A stretch of 64,000 bases of DNA from Nocardioides sp. J54 (GTDB lineage Bacteria; Actinomycetota; Actinomycetes; Propionibacteriales; Nocardioidaceae), in assembly GCF_000519005.1 (NCBI RefSeq), contig NZ_JAER01000006.1:62001-126000 (forward strand). The letters are read 5' to 3'. The position numbers and the translations under genes are program-made. The first letter of the stretch is position 1. Every line of letters starts with the position of its first letter. This document shows, piece by piece, positions 33,287 to 42,287 of the stretch. The notes beneath the pieces were generated by a model. That model searched no databases. It was not told the DNA's origin and was given only the letters and a program-made list of their open reading frames with translations.

Positions 33287-34257
33287 CAGTTGCCACCTCG
33301 CAGACCGGGCACCGGCGGCAGGTTGAAGATGTAGTTGTCGAACCACGGCCCGTTGCCGAGCGTGCTCGCGAACACGCGGTAGAAGGGCGCCATCGTCTTG
33401 ATGGCGGTCTCCAGGTTGTCCTCGTTCTTCTTGATGACCTGCAGCACCGAGTCGAGCTGGTCGAGGGCGGGCTTGAGGTCGGCGCGGCTCTTGCGGATCA
33501 GCCCGGTCAGCGTCTTGCTGAGGGTGCTGGTCGACACGAGCAGGCGGTGGACCTGCGCCTTGCGCTGCAGGAGCGCCTTGAACAGCGTGTCGGCGTCGTC
33601 CATCAGCGCGACGATCTCCTCGTCGCGGGCGTCGAGGACCGTCGAGACGCGGTCGAGGTTCTTGAGCAGCGAGTTGATCTCCTCGTCGCGCGAGGCGATC
33701 ACCTTCGACAGCGCCGAGACACCGTCGAGCGCCGCCCGGAACTCCTCGGGGGTGTTGCGGGTCAGGTCGGCGAGCGTGGTCAGCGCGTTGGCCAGCTGGT
33801 CGGTGTCGATGTCCGCCGAGGTCTCGGCCAGGCCGGTGAAGGCCTCGACGACGTCGTACGGCGAGGTGGTGCGCTCGGTCGGGATGGTCGCGCCCTCGGC
33901 GAGCTCACCGGTCCCGGCCGGGTAGAGGGAGAGGAACATCGAGCCGAGGATGGTCTTCACCTTGATGTCGGCGCGGGTGTCCTCGCCGAGCTCCTGGTCG
34001 GTCTTGACCTGGAAGCCCACCTTGACGGAGTTGCCGTCGAGCTCGACGGAGGTCACCTGGCCGACGCGGACGCCGGCGATGCGGACCTCGTCCTTGACCT
34101 TGAGGCCGCCGGCCTCCTCGAAGGAGGCGTAGTAGGTGTCACCGCCGCCGATCAGCGGCAGGTCCTGGGCGCGCATGGCCGCCACCAGCATCAGGACGAG
34201 GACGGTGATGCTCGCCGCCCCGACCACGACGGGGTTGCGCTCGCGGAACGGCTTCAC
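33286..34257 (-). CDS. mceC: Mce family protein (MceC)
   Basis: 323 residues, the shortest MCE subunit here. It has an N-terminal anchor (VVVGAASITVLVLMLVAAMRA), an MCE domain (LKVKDEVRIAGVRVGQVTSVEL...ILGSMFLSLYP), a helical stalk with heptad-like Leu/Asp spacing, and a short aromatic/proline C-terminal end (NGPWFDNYIFNLPPVPG) that resembles the end of MceB and probably seals or opens the tunnel tip. GTG 34257 overlaps mceB. Confidence 0.9.
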   Translation of the reverse strand: MKPFRERNPVVVGAASITVLVLMLVAAMRAQDLPLIGGGDTYYASFEEAGGLKVKDEVRIAGVRVGQVTSVELDGNSVKVGFQVKTDQELGEDTRADIKVKTILGSMFLSLYPAGTGELAEGATIPTERTTSPYDVVEAFTGLAETSADIDTDQLANALTTLADLTRNTPEEFRAALDGVSALSKVIASRDEEINSLLKNLDRVSTVLDARDEEIVALMDDADTLFKALLQRKAQVHRLLVSTSTLSKTLTGLIRKSRADLKPALDQLDSVLQVIKKNEDNLETAIKTMAPFYRVFASTLGNGPWFDNYIFNLPPVPGLRGGN

Positions 34258-35309
34258 TCCCCCACCTCCTGCTTCAGCGAGCAGCGCGGCGCGTTGATCG
34301 GGACGGTCGCCCCGATCGGGTTGTTCAGGCCGGGAACCTTGATCCTCGCCGTGAAGTGGCAGAGGTAGAAGTTGAACCAGGAGCCGTAGATCGCCGTCCG
34401 TCCGATCTTGGTCAGCTTGATCGGGAGCACCTGCAGGGAGCGGTCGATCTCCTTGCGGTTGCGGTTGAGGGTCGTGGCGACCTTCCGCAGCTCCTTGACG
34501 TCCTTGAGCAGCGGCTTCTCGATGTCGGTCACCAGCGCCGCGGTCTGCACGGACAGCTCCGAGATCGAGTCCAGCGAGGACAGGATCGCCTCGCGGTCCT
34601 CGTTGAGCCCGCCGACGAGCGAGCGGAAGCTGTCGATCAGGTCGGTGAGCTGGTCGTCGCGGTCGGCGATGTGGTCGAGGACGTAGTCGAGGTTGTCGAG
34701 CAGCTCGCCGATCACCTCGTCGCGGTCCGCGAGGGTGCGGGTGATCGAGGCGGTGCTGGACAGCAGCCCCTCGACGGTGCCGCCCTCGCCCTGGAAGACC
34801 TGGACGATCTCGTACGACAGCTTGTTGATGTCGTCGGGCGAGAGCGCCTCGAACAGCGGCTTGAAGCCGTTGAACAGCACCGTGAGGTCGAGGGCCGGGG
34901 TGGTCCGGTCGACCGGGATCTTGCCGCCCTCGTCGAGCCGGTCGCTGCCGCTGCCCTGCTGGGTCAGCGAGATGTAGCGCTGGCCGAGCAGGTTGCGGTA
35001 GCGGATGGTGGCGTGGGTGGCGTCGTCGACGACGGTGTCCTCGGCGACCTTGAAGGTGAGCAGTGCCCGGTCCGCGGCGAGGATCTCGATGTCCTCGACG
35101 GAGCCGACCTTCACGCCGGCGATCCGGATGTCGTCACCCTTGTTGACGCCGGTGACGTCGACGAACTCGGCGGCGTACTCCTTCGTGGCGCCGAAGGACA
35201 GGTTGCCGATCGTGATGATCAGGACGCCGGTGGCCATCGCGGTGGTCACCATGAAGATGACCAGCCGGACGAGGTCGCCGGAGGTGCGCTTGTCGAGCCC
35301 GCGGATCAT
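34254..35309 (-). CDS. mceB: Mce family protein (MceB)
   Basis: 351 residues. A membrane anchor (LVRLVIFMVTTAMATGVLIITIG) is followed by an MCE domain (VTGVNKGDDIRIAGVKVGSVEDIEI...RNLLGQRYISLT), a long coiled-coil and a C-terminal block YGSWFNFYLCHFTARIKVPG. This C-terminal aromatic block is typical of MceB. ATG 35309 shares a base with the mceA stop. The protein should assemble with the other five MCE subunits in the cell envelope. Confidence 0.9.
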   Translation of the reverse strand: MIRGLDKRTSGDLVRLVIFMVTTAMATGVLIITIGNLSFGATKEYAAEFVDVTGVNKGDDIRIAGVKVGSVEDIEILAADRALLTFKVAEDTVVDDATHATIRYRNLLGQRYISLTQQGSGSDRLDEGGKIPVDRTTPALDLTVLFNGFKPLFEALSPDDINKLSYEIVQVFQGEGGTVEGLLSSTASITRTLADRDEVIGELLDNLDYVLDHIADRDDQLTDLIDSFRSLVGGLNEDREAILSSLDSISELSVQTAALVTDIEKPLLKDVKELRKVATTLNRNRKEIDRSLQVLPIKLTKIGRTAIYGSWFNFYLCHFTARIKVPGLNNPIGATVPINAPRCSLKQEVGE

Positions 35310-36565
35310 CAGCGACCACTCCCCGCGGCCACGGCCGGACCGGCGAGCACGACGTTGATGTCGGCGCCGGCGCCGTACTCGGCCTCGAGCGCGCCCCGCA
35401 GCGCGGTGACGTCGTCGGGCGTGCCCTGGTAGGCCGCCGACGGCGCGGGCCGCAGGTTGCCCTTCTCCGTGGAGCCGTTCATCCCGTCGTTGATCTTCGG
35501 CAGCGGCGGGTAGGGGTTGTCCTGGCTGTAGGGGATGTCCGGCAGGCCCAGGCAGTCCGGGCCGCGGTCCTCGCCGAACTTCGGCGCGTCGGCCGGGGTG
35601 TAGGCCCGCGGCTGGTCGATCAGCGTCTCGAGGACGATGTGCAGCTCGTAGCCGCGGAACGCCTCGGCGAGGCGGCCCTGCGCCTTGACGATGCCCGCCG
35701 ACATGCACGGGAAGATCGGGGAGTACCGCGCCACCACGGCCAGCGTGCGGGTGGAGAGCTCGCCGGCCTCGCGCAGGTTGGCCTCGTTGGCGTCGAGGAA
35801 GGAGCGTGCCGTGTCGGAGAAGCTCCGGATGTCACGCAGCGTCGCGGTCAGCGCCGCCTCCTTCTCCTCGATGGTGCCGGTGGTCTTGACGGTGTCGTCC
35901 AGGATCTGCGCGACCTCCGGGAGGATGTCGGCGTAGGTGTCGGAGACCTGCGCGGTCAGGCGCAGGTCCTCGAGCAGCGCCGGGATCTCCGGGTTGATCC
36001 GCTTCAGGTAGGAGTCGACGGTCTCGAGGTTGGACCCGAGCTGCTCGCCGCGGCCCTCGAGGGCGGTGGAGAGCGCGGTGAGGGTGGCGTTGAGGTCGGC
36101 CGGCCGCACCGTGCGCAGCAGCGGGTAGATGTCGGACAGCACCTCCTCGAGCTCGGTGGCGACCTCGGTGCGGTCGATGACCGCGCCGGCCTGGATGGTG
36201 CCGGACGGACCCGTCTCGGGGACCACCAGCGACACGTACTTCTCACCGAAGAGCGTCTTGGGGACGATCGAGCCGGTCACGTTGGCCGGGATGTCGTCGA
36301 TCTTGTCGGGGTAGATGCCCAGGGTCAGCTCGGCACCGCGCTCGTCGCCGGCACTGGCCTCGAGGACCTCGCCGACGATGACGCCACGGACCTTGACGTC
36401 GGCGCGGATCGGCAGCTGGAGACCGATGTTGGAGGTCGTCAGCGTGATCCGCTCGTAGCTGGCGAACTTCTTCGTGAAGGTCGCGTAGGTCAGCCAGACA
36501 CCGAGCAGGAGCAGGCACAGGAAGACCACGCCGAGCGCCTTGTGGGCGGAGAGCAGCTTGTTCAT
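35309..36565 (-). CDS. mceA: Mce family protein (MceA)
   Basis: 418 residues, first MCE subunit of the operon. An N-terminal anchor (LGVVFLCLLLLGVWLTYATF) is followed by an MCE domain (GLQLPIRADVKVRGVIVGEVLEA...TLFGEKYVSLVVP), helical stalk, and a Pro/Gly-rich C-terminal extension (DIPYSQDNPYPPLP) of about 90 residues. ATG 36565 lies 7 bp after the yrbEB stop. Confidence 0.9.
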   Translation of the reverse strand: MNKLLSAHKALGVVFLCLLLLGVWLTYATFTKKFASYERITLTTSNIGLQLPIRADVKVRGVIVGEVLEASAGDERGAELTLGIYPDKIDDIPANVTGSIVPKTLFGEKYVSLVVPETGPSGTIQAGAVIDRTEVATELEEVLSDIYPLLRTVRPADLNATLTALSTALEGRGEQLGSNLETVDSYLKRINPEIPALLEDLRLTAQVSDTYADILPEVAQILDDTVKTTGTIEEKEAALTATLRDIRSFSDTARSFLDANEANLREAGELSTRTLAVVARYSPIFPCMSAGIVKAQGRLAEAFRGYELHIVLETLIDQPRAYTPADAPKFGEDRGPDCLGLPDIPYSQDNPYPPLPKINDGMNGSTEKGNLRPAPSAAYQGTPDDVTALRGALEAEYGAGADINVVLAGPAVAAGSGR

Positions 36566-36572
36566 CGCCTCG

Positions 36573-37400
36573 TCACCCCGCCAGCCTGACCGTCGTGGAC
36601 GCGCCCCAGATCGCCATCGACAGGAACAGGTCGATGACGTTGATGGCCACGATGCTGGTCCGCACCGCACGGCCCACGGCGATGCCCACGCCGGCGGGAC
36701 CGCCCGACGCCGTGTAGCCGTGGTAGCAGTGGATGAGGATCACGACGACCGCGAAGACCAGCACCTTGCCGAAGGACCACAGCACGTCGCCCGGTGGCAG
36801 GAACTGGTTGAAGTAGTGGTCGTAGGTGCCCGCGGACTGTCCGTAGAACTGGGTCACCACGAGCCGGCTCGCGACGTACGACGAGAGCAGGCCGACGACG
36901 TACAGCGGGACGATCGCGATCAGGCCCCCGATGACGCGGGTGGCGACCAGGAACGGCATCGAGGGGATCGCCATGACCTCGACGGCGTCGATCTCCTCGG
37001 AGATGCGCATCGCGCCGAGCTGGGCGGTGAAGCCGCACCCGACGGTCGCGGCGAGCGCGATGCCGGCGACGAGGGGCGCGATCTCGCGGGTGTTGAAGTA
37101 GGCGGAGACGAAGCCGGTGAAGGCCGCGGTGCCGAGCTGGTTGAGCGCGGCGTAGCCGGACAGGCCGACCTGGGCACCGGTGAAGAAGGTCATGCCGGCG
37201 ATGACGCCGACGGTGCCGCCGATGACGGCGAGCGCACCGGTGCCGAGGGTGACCTCGGCGAGGATCCGCAGGATCTCCCGCGGGTAGTGCATGACCGAGC
37301 GCGGCAGCGCCAGCAGCACCTTGATGTAGAAGGACAGCTCGTGGCCGAGGGTGTCCAGGCCCTTGACGGGCCGTTCGTAGATCGCCTTGAGGTTCGCCAT
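36573..37400 (-). CDS. yrbEB: MlaE/YrbE-family permease B of Mce lipid importer
   Basis: 275-residue integral membrane protein of the MlaE family with five to six helices. The conserved cytoplasmic coupling-helix motif (ISEEIDAVEVMAIPSMPFLVATR) is the YrbE equivalent of an EAA loop. It pairs with YrbEA to form the membrane core of the Mce transporter, driven by the MceG ATPase. ATG 37400 follows the yrbEA stop by 4 bp. Confidence 0.93.
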   Translation of the reverse strand: MANLKAIYERPVKGLDTLGHELSFYIKVLLALPRSVMHYPREILRILAEVTLGTGALAVIGGTVGVIAGMTFFTGAQVGLSGYAALNQLGTAAFTGFVSAYFNTREIAPLVAGIALAATVGCGFTAQLGAMRISEEIDAVEVMAIPSMPFLVATRVIGGLIAIVPLYVVGLLSSYVASRLVVTQFYGQSAGTYDHYFNQFLPPGDVLWSFGKVLVFAVVVILIHCYHGYTASGGPAGVGIAVGRAVRTSIVAINVIDLFLSMAIWGASTTVRLAG

Positions 37401-37404
37401 CGCG

Positions 37405-38187
37405 CTAACCCGTCTTCGGGGGCACGACCTGCAGGTAGATCGTGCTCAGGGTGAAGTTGACGACGAACAGGAGCAGGAAGGTGATGACGACGGACTCGTT
37501 GACCGCGTCGCCGACACCCTTCGGGCCGCCGGCGGCGTTCATGCCCTTGTAGGACGCGACGACGGCGGCGATGAGGCCGAAGACGAGGGCCTTGATCATG
37601 CCGATCCACACGTCGGGCAGCTGCGCGAGCGCGGTGAAGCTGGCCAGGTAGGCGCCCGGGGTGCCGTCCTGGAGGATCACGTTGAAGACGTAGCCACCGC
37701 CGACGCCGACGACCGCCACCATGCCGTTGAGGAAGACCGCGACGAGCATGCAGGCGAGCACGCGGGGCACGACCAGGCGCTGGATCGGGTCGATGCCCAG
37801 CACCATCATCGCGTCCAGCTCCTCGCGGATCTTCCGCGCACCGAGGTCAGCGGCGATCGCGGAGCCGCCGGCGCCGGCGATGAGCAGCGCGGTGGCGATG
37901 GGGCCCGCCTGCTGGATGACCGCGAGCACGGACGCCGAGCCGGTGAACGACTGCGCGCCGAACTGCTTGATCAGGCCGCCCACCTGCAGCGCGATGACCG
38001 CGCCGAAGGGGATGGCGACCAGCGCCGTCGGGACGATGGTGACCGAGGCGATGAACCACGCCTGTTGGAGGAACTCCCGGGTCTGGAACGGACGCCGGAA
38101 CAAGCTCCGCCCCACGTCGAGCGCGAAGGCGAACAGCTTGCCAGCGGTTCCGACAGGCTGGAGAGCCCGAGCAACCGTCAGTGACAT
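37405..38187 (-). CDS. yrbEA: MlaE/YrbE-family permease A of Mce lipid importer
   Basis: 260-residue MlaE-family permease. It contains the conserved GSAIAADLGARKIREELDAMMVLGIDPIQRLVVPRV segment, in which ALGARKIREELDAM is the ATPase-contact helix, plus about five membrane helices. It is encoded 9 bp after the ATPase gene and 4 bp before YrbEB. Its C-terminal helix pair (VVITFLLLFVVNFTLSTIYL) is typical of actinobacterial YrbEA. Confidence 0.93.
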   Translation of the reverse strand: MSLTVARALQPVGTAGKLFAFALDVGRSLFRRPFQTREFLQQAWFIASVTIVPTALVAIPFGAVIALQVGGLIKQFGAQSFTGSASVLAVIQQAGPIATALLIAGAGGSAIAADLGARKIREELDAMMVLGIDPIQRLVVPRVLACMLVAVFLNGMVAVVGVGGGYVFNVILQDGTPGAYLASFTALAQLPDVWIGMIKALVFGLIAAVVASYKGMNAAGGPKGVGDAVNESVVITFLLLFVVNFTLSTIYLQVVPPKTG

Positions 38188-38196
38188 GAAGATCCG

Positions 38197-39159
38197 TCAG
38201 TGCTCGGCGCGTCCACTGGCGTGCTCGGCTTCCTTGGTGAAGGAACCCGGCGGCGGCGTCACGCCGTTGAGGCGGCACCACTCGCCCGGCGGGCGCTGGG
38301 CCCGGCGCGGGATACCGTTGGACGGCTCGAGCTGCAGCGGGATCGGGGGCAGCGGCGGCAAGCTCAGGTCCTTCTCCGCGGCCAGCTGGTCGGCGTCCTT
38401 CTCCTCGGACATGCCGATCGGGCCGACGGTCTGGGCGTTGAGGAACTGGCGCACCACCGGCTCGTCGGACGACAGCAGCATCTCGCGCGGGCCGTACATG
38501 GCCAGGTGCTTGTGGTAGAGCAGGCCGATCTGGTCCGGCACGATCCGCACGGAGTGGATGTCGTGGGTGACGATGAGGAAGGTCGCGTCGATCTGGGCGT
38601 TCAGGTCGACGAAGAGCTGGTTGATGAACGACGTGCGCACCGGGTCGAGGCCGGAGTCGGGCTCGTCGATCAGCAGGATCTCGGGGTCGAGCACGAGGGC
38701 GCGGGCCAGGCCGGCGCGCTTGCGCATGCCGCCGGAGATCTCGCCGGGGAGCTTCATCTCGGCACCGAGGAGGCCGACGAGGTCCATCTTCTCCATGACG
38801 ATGTCACGGATCTCGGACTCGGACTTCTTGGTGTGCTCGCGCAGCGGGAAGGCGACGTTGTCGTAGAGGTTCATCGAGCCGAACATCGCGCCATCCTGGA
38901 ACAGCACGCCGAACAGCTTGCGGACCTCGTAGAGCTCCTTCTCCGAGCACGAGGCGATGTCGGTGCCCTCGATGACGATCGAGCCCTCGTCGGGCTTGAT
39001 CAGGCCGATGAGGGCCTTGAGGAAGACCGACTTGCCGGTGCCGGACGGGCCCAGCATCACCGAGATCTCGCCGGCGGGGAGGGTGAGCGTCACGCCCTTC
39101 CAGATGAGCTGCTTGCCGAACTGTTTGGTCAAGTTCGTCACCGCAACGTCGACGCCCAT
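38197..39159 (-). CDS. mceG: ABC transporter ATPase of the Mce system (MceG/Mkl)
   Basis: 320-residue ATPase: Walker A LGPSGTGKSVF, signature SGGMRKRAGLARAL (the MlaF-type variant with SGGM), Walker B LLIDEPDSGLDP, and switch His in VTHDIH. The ~60-residue C-terminal extension, rich in Pro and Glu, is characteristic of Mkl/MceG and regulates complex stability. ATG 39159 is preferred to an upstream in-frame start because GAGGG precedes it. It is the first gene of the 11-gene Mce operon. Confidence 0.93.
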   Translation of the reverse strand: MGVDVAVTNLTKQFGKQLIWKGVTLTLPAGEISVMLGPSGTGKSVFLKALIGLIKPDEGSIVIEGTDIASCSEKELYEVRKLFGVLFQDGAMFGSMNLYDNVAFPLREHTKKSESEIRDIVMEKMDLVGLLGAEMKLPGEISGGMRKRAGLARALVLDPEILLIDEPDSGLDPVRTSFINQLFVDLNAQIDATFLIVTHDIHSVRIVPDQIGLLYHKHLAMYGPREMLLSSDEPVVRQFLNAQTVGPIGMSEEKDADQLAAEKDLSLPPLPPIPLQLEPSNGIPRRAQRPPGEWCRLNGVTPPPGSFTKEAEHASGRAEH

Positions 39160-39282
39160 GTGTTCCCTCTTCCCTACGTCCGCTGACCCGGAGCATTGCT
39201 GCACTTGCACAACGCAGCGAGGTGGCGCACGTTACGCACCGCCCGTGGTGGGCGTCACGTGACGACGGCCACCGCGAACGGG

Positions 39283-39312
39283 ACCGTACTCGTGAGTAGC
39301 CCCGCGGGTCAA
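39283..39312 (-). promoter_or_regulatory. mceG: Candidate Mce operon promoter
   Basis: Minus-strand TTGACC (39307-39312) and TACGGT (39283-39288) separated by 18 bp, about 125 bp upstream of the mceG start. Both hexamers are close to SigA consensus for GC-rich actinobacteria. Confidence 0.5.
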
Positions 39313-39422
39313 CCGGGGTCCACCCCCGCGGCCAGAGGGTTGACAGGATGCCCGGTCACTGCATCCGGGCCACGCCCGGGGCGCCAGGCGGCCGCGTCCC
39401 GAGGTGGCGCCGAAAAGCGACA

Positions 39423-39452
39423 GGGCCGGCAGAGCGTGCGCTCTGCCGGCCC
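39423..39452 (-). terminator. Terminator of the rplJL transcript
   Basis: Perfect 14-bp stem GGGCCGGCAGAGCG / CGCTCTGCCGGCCC with a 2-nt centre, 28 bp beyond the rplL stop on the minus strand, followed by TGTCGCTTTTCGG. It is the strongest intrinsic terminator in the block and separates ribosomal genes from the Mce operon. Confidence 0.8.
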
Positions 39453-39479
39453 CGGGTGCTGACCGAGGTCAGCGAGGGG

Positions 39480-39872
39480 TCACTTGAGGGTGACGGTGGC
39501 GCCGGCGCCCTCGAGGGCCTCCTTGGCCTTGTCAGCGGCCTCCTTGTTGACCTTCTCGAGGATCGCCTTCGGGGCGCCCTCGACGAGGTCCTTCGCCTCC
39601 TTGAGGCCGAGCGAGGTCAGCGCGCGGACCTCCTTGATGACGTTGATCTTCTTGTCACCAGCGGCCTCGAGGATGACGTCGAACTCGTCCTGCTCGGCGG
39701 CGGCCTCGCCACCGGCCGCGGCGCCGCCGGCGGCGGGGGCAGCGGCAACGGCGACGGGGGCAGCGGCGGTGACGCCGAAGGTCTCCTCGAACTGCTTCAC
39801 GAACTCGGAGAGCTCGATGAGGGTCATCTCCTTGAACGCGTCGAGGAGCTCGTCAGTGGTGAGCTTCGCCAT
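39480..39872 (-). CDS. rplL: 50S ribosomal protein L7/L12
   Basis: 130 residues: an N-terminal dimerisation helix ([24 protein letters not shown]), an Ala/Gly-rich hinge (residues ~36-58) and the C-terminal factor-binding domain ([35 protein letters not shown]). This is the flexible stalk protein that recruits EF-G and EF-Tu. It lies 78 bp downstream of rplJ with GAAAGGA upstream of ATG 39872. Confidence 0.97.
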   Translation of the reverse strand: MAKLTTDELLDAFKEMTLIELSEFVKQFEETFGVTAAAPVAVAAAPAAGGAAAGGEAAAEQDEFDVILEAAGDKKINVIKEVRALTSLGLKEAKDLVEGAPKAILEKVNKEAADKAKEALEGAGATVTLK

Positions 39873-39950
39873 GGTGGCGTGTCCTTTCTCAGATGGCCTG
39901 GCCGCGTACTGCGGGCGGGCCGGGTTTCAGGTGGTGTACGTCGGCCTGGA

Positions 39951-40604
39951 TCAGGCGTCGGTGGACTCGGTCGCCTCGTCAGCGGCAGCCTCGGCGGCCG
40001 CGGGGGCCTCCTCAGCAGCAGCGTCCTCGGCGGCCGGGGTCTCCTCGGCAGCGGCCGGCGTACCGGCACCACCTGCGAGGATCGAGGGGTCCTCCTGCGC
40101 CTTCGCCTCCAGGGCGCCGGCGAGCCGGGCAGCCTGGGCGAGCGGGGCGTTGAGGAGGTAGACGGCCTGGCTGAGCGAAGCGAGCATCGCGCCCGCCAGC
40201 TTGCCCAGGAGCACCTCGCGCGACTCGAGGTCCGCCAGCTTGGCGATCTCGTTCGCGTCGAGGATGTTGCCGTCCAGAACGCCACCCTTGATCACGAGGG
40301 TGGGGTTCGCCTTGGCAAAGTCACGCAGACCCTTCGCCGCCTCGACGACGTCGCCCGTGATGAAGGCGATCGCGGTCGGGCCGGTGAGGAGGTCGTCGAA
40401 GCCGTCGATGCCCGCCTCCTTGGCGGCGAGCTTGGCCAGCGTGTTCTTGACCACGGCGTAGTTGGCGTTCGCACCGAGGGAGCGGCGGAGGTCCTGCAGC
40501 TCCTTGACGGTGAGACCGCGGTACTCGGTCAGCACAGCGCCTGCGGCCTCGCTGAAGTGCTCAGCGATCTCCGCGACGGCGGCCTGCTTGTCTGCCCGCG
40601 CCAT
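39951..40604 (-). CDS. rplJ: 50S ribosomal protein L10 with long acidic C-terminal extension
   Basis: 217 residues. The first ~175 residues are a typical L10, binding 23S rRNA at the N-terminus and L7/L12 dimers on the C-terminal helix ([24 protein letters not shown]). About 40 extra residues rich in Ala, Glu, Thr and Asp follow, as in several actinobacteria. L10 usually represses its own operon through the leader at 40605-40793. ATG 40604 has GGAAGGAG upstream. Confidence 0.96.
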   Translation of the reverse strand: MARADKQAAVAEIAEHFSEAAGAVLTEYRGLTVKELQDLRRSLGANANYAVVKNTLAKLAAKEAGIDGFDDLLTGPTAIAFITGDVVEAAKGLRDFAKANPTLVIKGGVLDGNILDANEIAKLADLESREVLLGKLAGAMLASLSQAVYLLNAPLAQAARLAGALEAKAQEDPSILAGGAGTPAAAEETPAAEDAAAEEAPAAAEAAADEATESTDA

Positions 40605-40793
40605 GGGTCTCCTTCCGGTGGGGACCGCCGCACTCGTCCGGGAAAGACGAACGCCCCGAGCGCAGGCGCTCAGGGCGTGGACATCGCGGGCTTGCCCGCG
40701 TCGTTCTGCTCTGATCCCCTGCGCAGGCCGTCCACTCTCGCGGAACCTTCGGCCCGGACTGGTAGCCCGGACAACCGGCGGTCTTAAGGTTTC
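40605..40793 (-). promoter_or_regulatory. Ribosomal L10 leader RNA
   Basis: The ~190-nt minus-strand leader of rplJ shows features of the L10-leader class: an AACCTTAAGACCGCCGG segment (complement at 40768-40785), several helices, and a late hairpin CGCCCTGAGCGCctGCGCTCGGGGCG (complement 40650-40676) followed by TTCGTCTTT. L10 protein, free or with L12, is known to bind such leaders to repress the operon. Confidence 0.75.
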
Positions 40794-40800
40794 GACGACG

Positions 40801-40830
40801 AGGGTACGACGGCGCCCACTCCCGCCCCAA
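40801..40830 (-). promoter_or_regulatory. rplJ: Candidate rplJL promoter
   Basis: Minus-strand TTGGGG (40825-40830) and TACCCT (40801-40806) with an 18-bp spacer. Placement just upstream of the L10 leader fits a start site near 40793. Confidence 0.5.
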
Positions 40831-40884
40831 ATCCACGAGCAGCCCGACGCTGCCCCCGCGGGGCCGATGCGGCACGATGGTGCC

Positions 40885-42168
40885 GTGACCTCCGCGACCC
40901 CTCTCGCCGACCTGTCCGCCGACGACCTCGCCGCGCGCCTGACGGCGGTGCGCGCCGACTACGACGCGCTCAAGGAGCGCGGGCTGAAGCTGGACCTGAC
41001 GCGGGGCAAGCCCGGAGCCGACCAGCTGGACCTGTCCAACGGGCTGCTGACCCTGCCGTCGTCGTACAAGGACCGCTCGGGCACCGACGTCCGCAACTAC
41101 GGCGGCCTCGAGGGCCTCGCCGAGCTGCGCGAGATCTTCGCCGACCTGCTGGGCGTCGACACCGCCGACGTCGTGTGCGGCGGCAACTCGAGCCTGACGA
41201 TGATGCACCAGGTCATCACCTGGATGCTCCTCAAGGGCGGGCCGGACTCCCCGCGGCCGTGGTCGCAGGAGCCGGTCGTGAAGTTCATCTGCCCGGTGCC
41301 CGGCTACGACCGCCACTTCACGATGCTCGCCGAGCTCGGCATCGAGATGGTGACCGTCCCGATGACCCCCGACGGCCCGGACCCGGTCGCCGTGCGCGCG
41401 CTCGTCGCCGACGACCCGGCCATCAAGGGCATGTGGATCGTGCCGACCTACGCGAACCCGACCGGCGCGGTGTGCTCCGCCGAGGTCGCCGCCGAGCTGA
41501 TGGCGATGCCGACCGCGGCCCCGGACTTCCGGATCTTCTGGGACAACGCCTACGCCGTGCACCACCTGACCGAGGTGGAGACCAAGAGCGCCGACGCGCT
41601 CGGCCTCGCTGCGGCGTCCGGCCACCCCAACCGGCCGGTCATGTTCGCCTCGACCTCGAAGATCACCTTCGCGGGCGCCGGCGTCGCCGCGCTGGCCGCG
41701 TCGGCGGAGAACAAGGCGTGGTACCTCGAGCGCCTCGGCTTCGCCGCCATCGGACCGGACAAGGTCAACCACCTGCGCCACGTCGAGTTCTTCGGTGACG
41801 CCGACGGTGTGCGCGCGCACATGCGCAAGCACCGCGACCTGATCGCGCCGAAGTTCGCCGCGGTCGAAGAGGCACTCACCTCCCGCCTGGCCGGCCTGGG
41901 CATCGCCGAGTGGACGGTCCCGACCGGCGGCTACTTCGTGAACCTCGACGTGCTCGACGGCACCGCCTCGCGCGTGGTCGCCCTCGCCAGGGAGGCCGGC
42001 ATCGCGCTGACCCCCGCCGGCTCGGCCTTCCCGCACGGCGACGACCCGAACGACCGCAACATCCGCCTCGCCCCCACCTTCCCCGTGCTGGAGGAGGTCC
42101 AGGCCGCGATGGCCGGGGTCGCGGTCTGCGTGGAGCTGGCCGCGCTGGAGTCGCTGACGCAGGGCTGA
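40885..42168 (+). CDS. PLP-dependent aspartate aminotransferase (Rv3722c type)
   Basis: 427-residue fold-type I aminotransferase. The PLP lysine lies in [11 protein letters not shown], with the coenzyme contacts YANPTGAV and DNAY, and a substrate arginine in NIRLAPTFP. It resembles mycobacterial Rv3722c, the main aspartate aminotransferase, which belongs to the MocR-type aminotransferase subgroup. GTG 40885 is the likely start; an in-frame ATG at 40867 would add six residues. It is oriented against the ribosomal genes and diverges from rplJ. Confidence 0.85.
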   Translation: MTSATPLADLSADDLAARLTAVRADYDALKERGLKLDLTRGKPGADQLDLSNGLLTLPSSYKDRSGTDVRNYGGLEGLAELREIFADLLGVDTADVVCGGNSSLTMMHQVITWMLLKGGPDSPRPWSQEPVVKFICPVPGYDRHFTMLAELGIEMVTVPMTPDGPDPVAVRALVADDPAIKGMWIVPTYANPTGAVCSAEVAAELMAMPTAAPDFRIFWDNAYAVHHLTEVETKSADALGLAAASGHPNRPVMFASTSKITFAGAGVAALAASAENKAWYLERLGFAAIGPDKVNHLRHVEFFGDADGVRAHMRKHRDLIAPKFAAVEEALTSRLAGLGIAEWTVPTGGYFVNLDVLDGTASRVVALAREAGIALTPAGSAFPHGDDPNDRNIRLAPTFPVLEEVQAAMAGVAVCVELAALESLTQG

Positions 42169-42180
42169 GCCGGTGGCGAG

Positions 42181-42261
42181 GGAATCACCTCCTCAGCGGT
42201 GATTCCCTCGCTTCCTGACCGTTGCAACGGTCAGGAAGCAGCAGGACCGGTCAGGAAGTGG
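42181..42261 (-). repeat. 81-nt dispersed palindromic element, copy 2
   Basis: Reverse-oriented copy of the element at 19733-19813 (76 of 81 positions identical). Here the central palindrome is perfect (GCTTCCTGACCGTTG and its complement, 42210-42239). The second hairpin, GGAATCACC..GGTGATTCC, is also intact (42181-42206). It fills the gap between convergent aspartate aminotransferase and DUF4232 genes. Confidence 0.8.
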
Positions 42262-42287
42262 CGCCCGGACGGCAGGGGCAGCGGTCG

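Larger units (their letters stand above)
39160..39479. other. Spacer between rplL and the Mce operon
   Basis: This 320-bp region holds no gene. It contains the rplL terminator (39423-39452), a weaker hairpin (GGATGC..GCATCC, 39343-39362), the candidate mceG promoter (39283-39312), and an imperfect dyad around TTGCTGCAC-TTGCACAA (39195-39211) that could bind a repressor of the Mce operon. Confidence 0.5.

Noticed and set aside
39337..39342. Plus-strand promoter with TTGACA
   Set aside because: No matching -10 box at 16-18 bp, and no plus-strand gene follows.
40462..40884. N-terminal extension of the aspartate aminotransferase across the L10 leader
   Set aside because: The upstream part is antisense to rplJ and its leader; homologous proteins start near GTG 40885.
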